From contig JAQSCR010000665.1 in assembly GCA_029945495.1 (NCBI GenBank), positions 1 through 6,347 on the forward strand: a stretch of DNA of 6,347 nt, read 5' to 3'. The first letter of the stretch is position 1, and every line of letters starts with the position of its first letter. The position numbers and the translations under genes are program-made. This DNA comes from Pseudolabrys sp. (GTDB taxonomy: Bacteria > Pseudomonadota > Alphaproteobacteria > Rhizobiales > Xanthobacteraceae). Shown here piece by piece: positions 1 to 5,641 of this stretch. Under the pieces are notes generated by a model. It made no database searches, had not been told where the DNA came from, and was given only the letters and a program-made list of their open reading frames with translations.

Positions 1-499
1 CGACCGCCTTGACGATCGCTTCCAGGTTGGGGCGCGGATCGAGCAGCCAGATCTGCGACTTCATGGCGAACGAATGCGAGCGCTCCTGCATGATTGAGGA
101 GCCTTCGCCATAGTCCTCGCCGATGATGATCAGCGCGCCGCCGGTGACGCCGCCGGAGGTCAGGTTGGCCAAAGCGTCGGAGGCGACATTGACGCCGACC
201 GGCGCCTTGAAGGTGATGGCGCCGCGGATCGGGTACATGACCGAGGCGGCGAGCGAGGCGGCGGCGGCAGCTTCGGAGGCCGAATTGGAGAACTGCACGC
301 CGAGCTTGGCCAGCGTGTCCTGGGCGTCGTTCAGAACATCCATCAAATGCGAGATCGGCGCGCCCTGGTAGCCGCCGACATAGCCGACACCGGATTGCAA
401 CAGCGCCTTGGTGATCGCGAGAATGCCTTCGCCGCGGAACTCGTCGCCAGCGCCGAGTTCAAGATCGCGGACTTCTTTGGCAAAGGATCGTTCGGCCAT
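1..499 (-). CDS. iorA: Indolepyruvate:ferredoxin oxidoreductase, alpha-type subunit (5' part, cut by window edge)
   Basis: This family is thiamine-diphosphate dependent and oxidatively decarboxylates aryl pyruvates (indolepyruvate, phenylpyruvate) to aryl-acetyl-CoA in the cytoplasm, passing electrons to an iron-sulfur acceptor. Only the first 166 residues are present; the gene continues past base 1. The visible part is the N-terminal pyrimidine-binding (PYR) domain of the 2-oxoacid oxidoreductase superfamily: a GEGILAITKALLQSGV segment (23-38), GYQGAPISHLMDV (43-55), NSASEAAAAAS (72-82), a Gly-rich SGGVTGGALIIIGEDYGEGSS (from 115) and the WLLDPRPN stretch (151-158). The start at 499 is supported by GGAG (bases 505-508, complement) five nucleotides upstream. 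Alphaproteobacterial members may be separate alpha/beta chains or one fused chain of over 1100 residues, and the fragment does not show which. The family call is firm; the exact substrate is not. Confidence 0.85.
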   Translation of the reverse strand, partial: MAERSFAKEVRDLELGAGDEFRGEGILAITKALLQSGVGYVGGYQGAPISHLMDVLNDAQDTLAKLGVQFSNSASEAAAAASLAASVMYPIRGAITFKAPVGVNVASDALANLTSGGVTGGALIIIGEDYGEGSSIMQERSHSFAMKSQIWLLDPRPNLEAIVKAV

Positions 500-527
500 A
501 AGCGCTCCGCTTAAATTATCCGGGCCA

Positions 528-547
528 CCCTGCTCATCATAGCAGGG
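528..547 (-). repeat. Inverted repeat (7-bp perfect arms, 6-nt centre) at the oxidoreductase promoter
   Basis: CCCTGCT (528-534) and AGCAGGG (541-547) are perfect complements around CATCAT. The dyad ends 28 bp before the start codon at 499 and covers the predicted -10 and transcription start. No T-run follows on either strand, so it does not look like a terminator. It may be an operator over the promoter or, if transcription starts further upstream, a stem-loop in the leader. Confidence 0.5.
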
Positions 548-562
548 CTCGCCGGGCATCAA
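536..562 (-). promoter_or_regulatory. Possible sigma-70 promoter of the indolepyruvate oxidoreductase gene
   Basis: On the minus strand a TTGATG box (557-562) lies 15 nt before TATGAT (536-541), a near-consensus -10. The spacer is short of the usual 17 nt, which lowers confidence. Transcription would start near 529, about 30 nt before the ATG at 499. The -10 lies within the inverted repeat at 528-547. Confidence 0.35.
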
Positions 563-606
563 TGGTTCAATCTGCGTTGTTCGACCCTACGCCTCGCTCG
601 GAAAGT

Positions 607-622
607 ATTTCAAGCTTAAAGT
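607..622 (-). promoter_or_regulatory. AAGCTT-centred dyad, copy A of a three-copy candidate operator
   Basis: Read on the minus strand, towards the oxidoreductase gene, this is ACTTTAAGCTTGAAAT, an imperfect palindrome on AAGCTT. It matches the copy at 5535-5550 at 14 of 16 positions and the copy at 4662-4677 at 13 of 16. It lies 107 bp upstream of the start at 499 and 50 bp past the stop of the fusion gene. The size and symmetry suit a dimeric winged-helix regulator, but no such regulator gene is identified in the window and the binding protein is unknown. Confidence 0.5.
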
Positions 623-671
623 AATTGCACCGCTGCTAGCTGGGCATGCAGGCCGGCGCAACGGCTTGGCG

Positions 672-2240
672 TCAGCCCGCCACCAACGCGAGCACCCGCA
701 GCGGCGAGCCGGAGCCCTTTTCGATTTTAAGCGGCGGCGTAATCAAGAGCGCGCCGGTCGGCGGCAATTGATCGAGGTTGCAGAGACTGGCGAGGCCGAA
801 CTTCTTGGCGCCGTGCATCAGGTTGTGCGCTGGAAACGCCGGCTCGAAAGCGAAAGCCTGGCCGTGGTCGGTGCCGACGGCTTCGACGCCCCAGCCGTTG
901 ACGTCGCGTTGTTGCACCAGGAAAGTTATTGCCGCCGCGCTTGGGCCGGGCGAATTCGGTCCATCCTCTTTCATATTGAGGAAGGCCGGTGAATCGCCGC
1001 GCGTCGACCAGCCGGTACGCATCAGCACCCAGGCGCCGTTGGGGATGCGGCCGTGCCGCACTTCCCAGGCTTCGATATGGCTCGGTTCCAGCGTGAACTT
1101 TTCATTGGCGGCCACTTCCGCCGTGCAATCGATGACGCAAGCGGGCGCAATGAAGCGTTGGACGGGAATCGTGTCGGTGAAGCCGTCGGCATAATGCTGG
1201 CCGCTGACCCAATGCACCGGCGCATCGAAATGCGTACCGGTATGCTCGCCCATCGACAGGTTGTTCCAGTACCAGGCCGGACCGCGGCTGTCGTAATGCG
1301 AGATTTCCGAGATCGTGAACGGATTCGACGGCGCGAATTCGGGCGGCAACTGAATCACCGGCGTCGACGGCCGCAACGTCTGGCTCAAATCGACAATACG
1401 GATCTTGTTGCCGGCGATGGCGCTGGCGAGCTGCATCAGCAGCGGCCCGGAACTGGCCCCGGCAGAAGCGGCCGGGGCGCTCGGCTTCGATGCGTTGTTG
1501 AAGCGGTCGACCGACTCGGTGAACCCTTGAGAAACGACGCCGATATCATTGGCTGCAACGACCATCGCATAGCCCTCCTTGGCGCGCGCGGCCGCTTGCT
1601 CGGCGCTGGTGGTGAAAATCGCGCAGGCCTTGCCGGCATTGCGGCATGCTTGCAACACGGCGTTACAGGCATCTTCGTTCGTTATGGTGTTGTCGCCGCC
1701 GGCGCCCAGCGACAGGGAAAGGTCTCCCGTGCCAATCAAAACAAACTCGACTCCGGGTGTGCGCGCGATTGCGGACGCATTGTAGACGCCACGTTCGGTT
1801 TCGATCATCACGCCGACGACGGTGCGCTCGTTGGCCGTGGCATAATAATCGAGAAATCCTCCGGCGACCGGCCGGACACCGCCGCCGGACCGGCGGCCAT
1901 GCGGCGGAAAACGTGCTGCGGCAACCGCGAGCGCGGCTTCGGCGTCGCTCTCGATCATCGGAACGATGACGCCTTCGGCGCCTGTATCGAGTGCCTGACC
2001 TATCGAGACCGGGGAGTTGTCAGCCACCCTTATCAGCGCCGGAACGCCCGATGGCAATGTGCCGACGGCTTGCTCGAGACTCATTCGGTCCCAGAGCCCG
2101 TGCTGCATGTCGATGACGACCGCGTCGGCCTTTGTGCTGGCCGCCAGTTCGACAATGGCGGTCGAGCCCATCGACATCCACAGCGCCGCAATTGGTTGCC
2201 GGCCAAGGCGCCGGCGCAGATTCATTTCACGCCAATCCAC
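672..2240 (-). CDS. Two-domain enzyme: HpcH/HpaI-type aldolase fused to a kynurenine-formamidase-like cyclase
   Basis: A single 522-residue frame holds two normally separate enzymes. Residues 1-250 are a class II HpcH/HpaI aldolase (2-oxoacid aldolase / citrate lyase beta family). Visible there are the catalytic-type His in DMQHG (44-48), the substrate-binding-type Arg71 in LIRV, and the metal ligands Glu147 (in MIETERG) and Asp173 (in GTGDLSLSLG). Residues 251-266 are an Ala/Ser/Pro linker. Residues 267-522 are a cyclase-family metal hydrolase (PF04199; kynurenine formamidase and isatin hydrolase relatives) with the signature HTGTHFDAPVH (333-343), GTDHG (456-460) and His472, ending in the usual KIEKGSGSPLRVLAL block. 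The Glu often found in the late LENL-type motif appears as Ala484. The start is GTG at 2240, set by AAGGAG eight nucleotides upstream; the in-frame ATG at 2225 is too far from that site. The gene follows the GntR regulator by 56 nt, so the two are probably cotranscribed. Substrates of both halves are unknown. Confidence 0.85.
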   Translation of the reverse strand: MDWREMNLRRRLGRQPIAALWMSMGSTAIVELAASTKADAVVIDMQHGLWDRMSLEQAVGTLPSGVPALIRVADNSPVSIGQALDTGAEGVIVPMIESDAEAALAVAAARFPPHGRRSGGGVRPVAGGFLDYYATANERTVVGVMIETERGVYNASAIARTPGVEFVLIGTGDLSLSLGAGGDNTITNEDACNAVLQACRNAGKACAIFTTSAEQAAARAKEGYAMVVAANDIGVVSQGFTESVDRFNNASKPSAPAASAGASSGPLLMQLASAIAGNKIRIVDLSQTLRPSTPVIQLPPEFAPSNPFTISEISHYDSRGPAWYWNNLSMGEHTGTHFDAPVHWVSGQHYADGFTDTIPVQRFIAPACVIDCTAEVAANEKFTLEPSHIEAWEVRHGRIPNGAWVLMRTGWSTRGDSPAFLNMKEDGPNSPGPSAAAITFLVQQRDVNGWGVEAVGTDHGQAFAFEPAFPAHNLMHGAKKFGLASLCNLDQLPPTGALLITPPLKIEKGSGSPLRVLALVAG

Positions 2241-2248
2241 AGTGATAA

Positions 2249-2254
2249 CTCCTT
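2249..2254 (-). promoter_or_regulatory. Ribosome binding site that selects the GTG start of the fusion gene
   Basis: The minus strand reads TAAGGAG, then eight nucleotides, then GTG at 2240. The next in-frame start, ATG at 2225, would be 23 nt from this site, so the GTG is preferred and adds five residues (MDWRE). Confidence 0.75.
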
Positions 2255-2296
2255 ACACCAGCACACACTACGAACATGGGACGTACATAAAATGCG

Positions 2297-3019
2297 TTAC
2301 GTCGCCCGCTTGGTTTCGTCTTCAGCCTCGCGTTCCGCCATTTCCTTGCCTCGTACGGCAAAGAACCTGGCTTCGGCGTGGCCGATGAACTCCGCCATCA
2401 GAATTTCAACCGTCGCGGCATCGCGCCGTTCGAAAGCGGCGGCGAGGCGATCGATGCCATCGATAGCGATATCGCGTGTTATGGGATCGTGCAGCGTGCC
2501 GAGGCGGACGGTCTGCACCTGGTCGACAAAGCGCTGGATGGTCGCGGCGAGCCGCCAATTCGGCTCGGCCGACAACCAGGCGCGTCGAAATTGCATATTG
2601 GCGAGAACGAATTCATCGACGTCGCCGGCTTCATAAGCGCGGCGTGAACGCGCGGCGGCTTTTTGAATGGCGGCGGCGCCTACCGTGGTCAGGTGTCGCG
2701 CCGCGTTGGCGGCGGCGCGGGGCTCCAGCAGCTTGCGCACCTCGAAGATGTCGCGGATATCCTGCGATGTCAGCCGCGGAATCATGAAGCCGCGCGTGGT
2801 GCCGACCAAATAACCTTCGTTGACCAGTTGCAGTAACGCTTCGCGCACCGGCATCCGCGATACGCCAAGCCGGCCAGCGATATCGACATCGACGAGGCGA
2901 TCCTCGCCGCCGATCTCGCCGTGCAGTATCTGCCGGCAGATGGTTTCGCGAATTTGCTCGCGCAGGCTGTTCGGCCGCAGCGGCGCTGGTCCAGGAACGC
3001 TCAGATCGTCGCCGCTCAT
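2297..3019 (-). CDS. GntR-family transcriptional regulator, FCD (FadR/VanR-like) subfamily
   Basis: This is a one-component, ligand-responsive DNA-binding protein, very likely controlling the fusion gene 56 nt downstream. Residues about 18-82 form the GntR winged helix, with LGVSRMPVREALLQLVNEGYL (from 51) as the recognition helix and wing. Residues about 88-222 form the all-helical FCD effector domain, beginning DIRDIFEVRKLLEP (87-100). The 240-residue length is normal. The start at 3019 has GGAG (bases 3026-3029) six nucleotides upstream. The usual FCD metal-ligand positions look altered: the D-x3-H pair is Asn141/Arg145, and the later His positions align with Ile189 and Phe211 by eye. If so, the domain probably binds its effector without metal. 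The gene has its own strong promoter-like sequence, and a GTAT-type dyad over its -10 suggests autoregulation. The effector is not predictable; a substrate or product of the neighbouring enzymes is the natural guess. Confidence 0.9.
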   Translation of the reverse strand: MSGDDLSVPGPAPLRPNSLREQIRETICRQILHGEIGGEDRLVDVDIAGRLGVSRMPVREALLQLVNEGYLVGTTRGFMIPRLTSQDIRDIFEVRKLLEPRAAANAARHLTTVGAAAIQKAAARSRRAYEAGDVDEFVLANMQFRRAWLSAEPNWRLAATIQRFVDQVQTVRLGTLHDPITRDIAIDGIDRLAAAFERRDAATVEILMAEFIGHAEARFFAVRGKEMAEREAEDETKRAT

Positions 3020-3042
3020 CCGCTACTCCGTTATTTCAGTAT

Positions 3043-3054
3043 ATTGTATCCAGT
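3043..3054. promoter_or_regulatory. Candidate GntR-family operator over the regulator's own -10
   Basis: ATTGTATCCAGT is an imperfect 12-bp dyad (8 of 12 positions symmetric) resembling the ATTGTATACAAT-like sites of FCD-type GntR proteins. It overlaps the predicted -10, a typical place for autorepression. The assignment rests on resemblance and position only. Confidence 0.35.
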
Positions 3055-3070
3055 TTAGCGGATATGCCAA
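3043..3070 (-). promoter_or_regulatory. Sigma-70-type promoter of the gntR-fusion unit
   Basis: On the minus strand TTGGCA (3065-3070) and TACAAT (3043-3048) each match consensus at 5 of 6 positions and are 16 nt apart. Transcription would start near 3036, giving a leader of about 17 nt that holds the GGAG site. No comparable promoter is visible in the 56-nt gap before the fusion gene, which supports a two-gene transcript. Confidence 0.6.
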
Positions 3071-3127
3071 GGATCGAAAGCCGATTTGGTTACCGAAAAG
3101 GCCGATTAACAAGGCAATCCGCTGACA

Positions 3128-3142
3128 CCGCGCATGGCGCGG
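3128..3142 (-). terminator. Weak GC-rich stem-loop after the dehydrogenase gene
   Basis: CCGCGC (3128-3133) and GCGCGG (3137-3142) pair perfectly around a 3-nt loop, 26 bp past the dehydrogenase stop. No T-run follows in the minus-strand transcript, so intrinsic termination is doubtful. Confidence 0.25.
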
Positions 3143-3168
3143 CCAGATTGCGATGCTACGCGATTCTA

Positions 3169-4572
3169 TTAAAGCGCGAAAATCTTCCCCGGATTCATGA
3201 TGTTGTGAGGGTCGAACGAGCGCTTGATCTGCCGCATGAACGCGAGCGCCGGCCCGAATTCCGCGTCGAGATAGGCCATCTTGCCCTGGCCGACGCCGTG
3301 CTCGCCGGTGCAGGTGCCGTCCATGGCGATGGCGCGCATCGCGATGCGTTCGCCAAATCCCTTCATGCGCGCGACATCCGCCGGGTCGTTGCCGTCGAAC
3401 AAGACCGCGACGTGGAAATTGCCGTCGCCGACATGGCCGACGATCGGGCCGAACAGGCCGCTATCGGCGAGGTCCTGCTTGGTCAGGCTGACGCATTCGG
3501 CAAGTCGCGAGAGCGGAACGCAGACATCGGTCGCCATGACTTTTGCGCCCGGTCGCAGCACAAGGCAGGAATAGGCGGCATCGTGGCGTGCCTGCCAAAG
3601 CGTCGTGCGCTCTTCGGGCTTGGTCGACCACTTGAAGTCGCTGCCGCCATTGTCGCGCGCAATCGCCTCGAATTGTTCGACCTGCTCGTCGACCGAACTC
3701 TGGGTGCCATGGAATTCGACGAACAGCGTCGGGGTCTCGGCTAAAGTCAGCTTCGAATAGATATTGCAGGCGCGGATCTGCAGTTCGTCGAGCAGTTCGA
3801 CGCGCGCCAGCGGCAGGCCCGACTGAATCGCAGCGATGGCTGTGTTGCAGGCATCGGCAATGCTGGGGAAGGGACAGACCGCGGCGGCGATTGCTTCCGG
3901 AATACCGTGCAATCGCAGCGTCACTTCGGTGATAACGCCGAGCGTTCCTTCCGATCCAACCAGCAGTCGTGTGAGGTCGTAGCCGGCGGCGGACTTGCGG
4001 GCGCGGCGGGCGGTGCTGATAACCTGCCCATCGGACATGACCGCCGTCAACGACATGACGTTCTCGCGCATCGTGCCGTAACGCACGGCATTGGTGCCGG
4101 AGGCGCGGGTTGCCGCCATGCCGCCGAGACTGGCGTCGGCGCCCGGATCGACCGGAAAAAACAGCCCTTGATCGCGCAGATATTCGTTGAGCTGCTTGCG
4201 GGTGACGCCGGCCTGCACGGTACAGGTCTGATCTTCAGTCTCGACCGACAAAATCGCGTTCATCCGCGACACATCGAGCGACACGCCGCCAAATGGCGCA
4301 TTGATCTGACCTTCCAGCGAGGTACCGGTGCCAAAAGGAATGATCGGGACGCGATGTTCGGCACATAGCTTGACGACGTCCTGCACTTCCGCCGTGTTTT
4401 CGGCAAAAAACACCACGTCGGGCGGCTGGGGCGTATGCCAGGTCAGGGTATTGGCGTGATGCGTCCGCACGGCTTCGGAGACCGAGACTCGGTCGGGCCA
4501 GTGTGCCTTAAGAGCCTCGATGACTGAGACGATGGCGTTCCGCCGAGGGTCGATAGCTTGCGCATTGGGCAT
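3169..4572 (-). CDS. FAD-linked D-lactate / D-2-hydroxyacid dehydrogenase (GlcD/LDHD family)
   Basis: Members oxidise D-lactate, glycolate or larger D-2-hydroxyacids to 2-oxoacids with FAD and pass electrons to cytochrome c, quinone or an electron-transfer flavoprotein. The 467 residues are full length for the family. The FAD-binding PCMH-type domain spans about 50-226 with PFGTGTSLEGQ (79-89), VDPGADASLGGMAATRASGT (from 141) and GYDLTRLLVGSEGTLGVITE (from 197). The C-terminal FAD-oxidase domain spans about 227-466 with GHVGDGNFHV (379-388; His380 and His387 are the usual metal-site histidines), CTGEHGVGQGK (421-431; Glu424, His425) and the terminal NIMNPGKIF. The start at 4572 is backed by GGAG (bases 4579-4582) six nucleotides upstream. 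No signal peptide or membrane segment is seen. The gene diverges from the EthD-like gene across a 159-bp region. Its 2-oxoacid product would be the substrate class of the oxidoreductase at 499-1, but the true substrate cannot be read from sequence. Confidence 0.9.
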   Translation of the reverse strand: MPNAQAIDPRRNAIVSVIEALKAHWPDRVSVSEAVRTHHANTLTWHTPQPPDVVFFAENTAEVQDVVKLCAEHRVPIIPFGTGTSLEGQINAPFGGVSLDVSRMNAILSVETEDQTCTVQAGVTRKQLNEYLRDQGLFFPVDPGADASLGGMAATRASGTNAVRYGTMRENVMSLTAVMSDGQVISTARRARKSAAGYDLTRLLVGSEGTLGVITEVTLRLHGIPEAIAAAVCPFPSIADACNTAIAAIQSGLPLARVELLDELQIRACNIYSKLTLAETPTLFVEFHGTQSSVDEQVEQFEAIARDNGGSDFKWSTKPEERTTLWQARHDAAYSCLVLRPGAKVMATDVCVPLSRLAECVSLTKQDLADSGLFGPIVGHVGDGNFHVAVLFDGNDPADVARMKGFGERIAMRAIAMDGTCTGEHGVGQGKMAYLDAEFGPALAFMRQIKRSFDPHNIMNPGKIFAL

Positions 4573-4635
4573 GAAATGCTCCGATCAATCCGACTGCGCC
4601 TGCCGACCGCGCCGGCGAATCGCGCGGGCCTGCGC

Positions 4636-4666
4636 TTGACGGCGCGCCTGCAGTCGGGATTATTTT
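4636..4666 (+). promoter_or_regulatory. Possible promoter of the EthD-like gene
   Basis: TTGACG (4636-4641) is 5 of 6 to consensus, but the -10 (TATTTT 4661-4666, 19-nt spacer, or TTATTT one base earlier) is weak. The -10 overlaps the dyad at 4662-4677, so one bound protein could control both divergent genes. Confidence 0.3.
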
Positions 4667-4677
4667 AAGCATGAAAG
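4662..4677 (+). promoter_or_regulatory. AAGCAT-centred dyad, copy B of the candidate operator, in the divergent region
   Basis: ATTTTAAGCATGAAAG matches copies A and C at 13 of 16 positions each. It is the least symmetric copy because the core is AAGCAT rather than AAGCTT. It overlaps predicted -10 elements in both directions, a natural position for a repressor shared by the dehydrogenase and EthD-like genes. Confidence 0.45.
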
Positions 4678-4691
4678 ATCTGGCCTGTCGA
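4662..4691 (-). promoter_or_regulatory. Likely promoter of the dehydrogenase gene
   Basis: On the minus strand TCGACA (4686-4691) and TAAAAT (4662-4667) are each 5 of 6 to sigma-70 consensus with an 18-nt spacer. The leader would be about 80 nt. The -10 and adjacent spacer are covered by the dyad at 4662-4677. Confidence 0.45.
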
Positions 4692-4731
4692 CGCGGAGCC
4701 TCCGTGACGCCGCCGGAATGGAGACTTAGCC

Positions 4732-5445
4732 ATGAGCTGGACCTTTGAGATCGCGTTGCGCGGCGCGCCTGATACGAGCGCGGCGTTGCGGAACTGGTTG
4801 GCGAAGGGTCCGCAACAGGCGTTCGCGGCGTTGCCCGGTCTCGCGACGCTCGATCTTTATACGCCGGCCAAGGGCTCTTCGCATGATCCCTACAATCATG
4901 ACGGCGCGGGCCCGCTGATGATGGTGATGCTGGAATTTGCCACGCGCGATGCGCTGGCCGCCGCCGTCCTCGACGAGAAATTCAGTGGCGCGCTCATTGC
5001 TCTTCCGCCGGATGTTGCGGCAACCGGTGCGGCATTCGAACGCCTTTACTACCCGGTCGGCGACGGCACGGCACCGGCGCCGCTGCAAGCGCCGTTCTCC
5101 TATGTAGTGCGCTACCATCGCCCCGCCGACGACGAGGCGGCTTTCATCCGCAATTATCTCGACACCCACCCCGTGACCCAAGCCAAGCTGCCGGGAATCC
5201 GCGGCATTCTTTGCTATCTGCCGCTTGACGATGTGCAGCCGGGGAGCGTGGTCAGCACAAATAATCGGCTGTCGCCGGCCAACTATATGATCGGCAACGA
5301 GGTGGTCTTCGACGATATTGCCGCCTTCAACGGCGCGATGGCCTCGCCAGTGCGGCAGGAATTGCGCCAGCACTTTCATGAGTTTCCACGTTTTTCCGGC
5401 GCCGACACCCATTTTCCAATGGAGCGCGTTCGGCTGAACGGCTGA
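4732..5445 (+). CDS. Tandem EthD-like (dimeric alpha/beta-barrel) protein, function unknown
   Basis: I do not recognise a named gene. The 237 residues appear to be two ferredoxin-like alpha/beta-barrel units of the EthD/Dabb type. Unit one, about 3-107, runs from FEIALRG through NWLAKGPQQAF and LPGLATLDLYTP (34-45) to MMVMLEFATRDALAAAV (63-79). Unit two, about 121-232, runs from FSYVVRYHRPADDEAAFIRNY through THPVTQAKLPGIRGILCYLPL (from 145) to NEVVFDDIAAFNGAMASPVRQE (from 189), then FPRFSGADTHFPME. The second unit follows the EthD pattern (partner helix, LPG-R turn, FDD-x-AF-x-AM-ASP-x-R helix). Single-domain EthD proteins are found with ring-cleavage and ether/lactone catabolism genes; in most the chemistry is unproven. 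There is no signal peptide, so a cytoplasmic place is expected. The start at 4732 has GGAG eight nucleotides upstream. A strong stem-loop lies 18 nt after the stop, so the gene may be monocistronic. It is divergent from the dehydrogenase and probably co-regulated. Confidence 0.8.
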   Translation: MSWTFEIALRGAPDTSAALRNWLAKGPQQAFAALPGLATLDLYTPAKGSSHDPYNHDGAGPLMMVMLEFATRDALAAAVLDEKFSGALIALPPDVAATGAAFERLYYPVGDGTAPAPLQAPFSYVVRYHRPADDEAAFIRNYLDTHPVTQAKLPGIRGILCYLPLDDVQPGSVVSTNNRLSPANYMIGNEVVFDDIAAFNGAMASPVRQELRQHFHEFPRFSGADTHFPMERVRLNG

Positions 5446-5463
5446 GAATATTTGGCCGCTGTT

Positions 5464-5488
5464 TCTTGAGGCAGGGACTGCCTCAAGA
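5464..5488 (+). terminator. Strong stem-loop after the EthD-like gene, probable terminator
   Basis: TCTTGAGGCAG (5464-5474) and CTGCCTCAAGA (5478-5488) pair perfectly over 11 bp around a GGA loop, 18 nt after the stop codon. Only a short TT follows rather than a T-run, so it may terminate weakly or mainly protect the mRNA 3' end. Confidence 0.5.
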
Positions 5489-5534
5489 TTCTGCCCCCGG
5501 AACCGCTTATGTCTGTTGCGTCCAAACAGTATAC

Positions 5535-5550
5535 ATTTTAAGCTTCAAAT
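5535..5550 (+). promoter_or_regulatory. AAGCTT-centred dyad, copy C of the candidate operator, before the binding-protein gene
   Basis: ATTTTAAGCTTCAAAT is a near-perfect palindrome with one mismatched base pair next to the AAGCTT core. It is 14 of 16 identical to copy A, and similarity extends a few bases (AAATAATT here, AAATACTT in copy A). It lies about 187 bp before the start at 5737. The AATAAT at 5548-5553 could serve as a -10, but no convincing -35 is seen. Confidence 0.55.
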
Positions 5551-5641
5551 AATTCGGGCCACCAGGCCAGGGAAGTCACGGTCTACGCTGCTCATAAAGT
5601 TCGATGCCCGATCTGATTGGGCCCGCGACCCCACCGCGCAT

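Noticed and set aside
123..371. Plus-strand open frame at the left edge
   Set aside because: It is antisense to the indolepyruvate oxidoreductase fragment, Ala/Glu-rich and without domain features.
652..665. GCCG-N6-CGGC as terminator for the fusion gene
   Set aside because: A 4-bp stem without a T-run is too weak to support a call.
724..732. ATTTTAAGC, identical to the left half of the repeated dyad
   Set aside because: It lies inside the fusion coding sequence and the right half (GGCGGC) does not match; treated as chance. The partial TTTAAGC (minus strand) at 510-516 is likewise only a half site.
1053..2636. 527-codon open frame on the plus strand across the fusion and gntR genes
   Set aside because: It lies antisense to two well-supported genes, is Arg/His-rich with no recognisable domain, crosses the gap between them, and is what GC-biased third positions produce on the opposite strand.
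3167..3182. TATTAAAGCGCGAAAA as a fourth copy of the dyad
   Set aside because: Only the AAGC and GAAA parts fit, with about six mismatches, and it overlaps the dehydrogenase stop codon.
4726..5412. 228-codon open frame on the minus strand opposite the EthD-like gene
   Set aside because: It has low-complexity Arg-rich translation, and the plus frame has a good ribosome binding site and alpha/beta-barrel pattern; the minus frame is a shadow.
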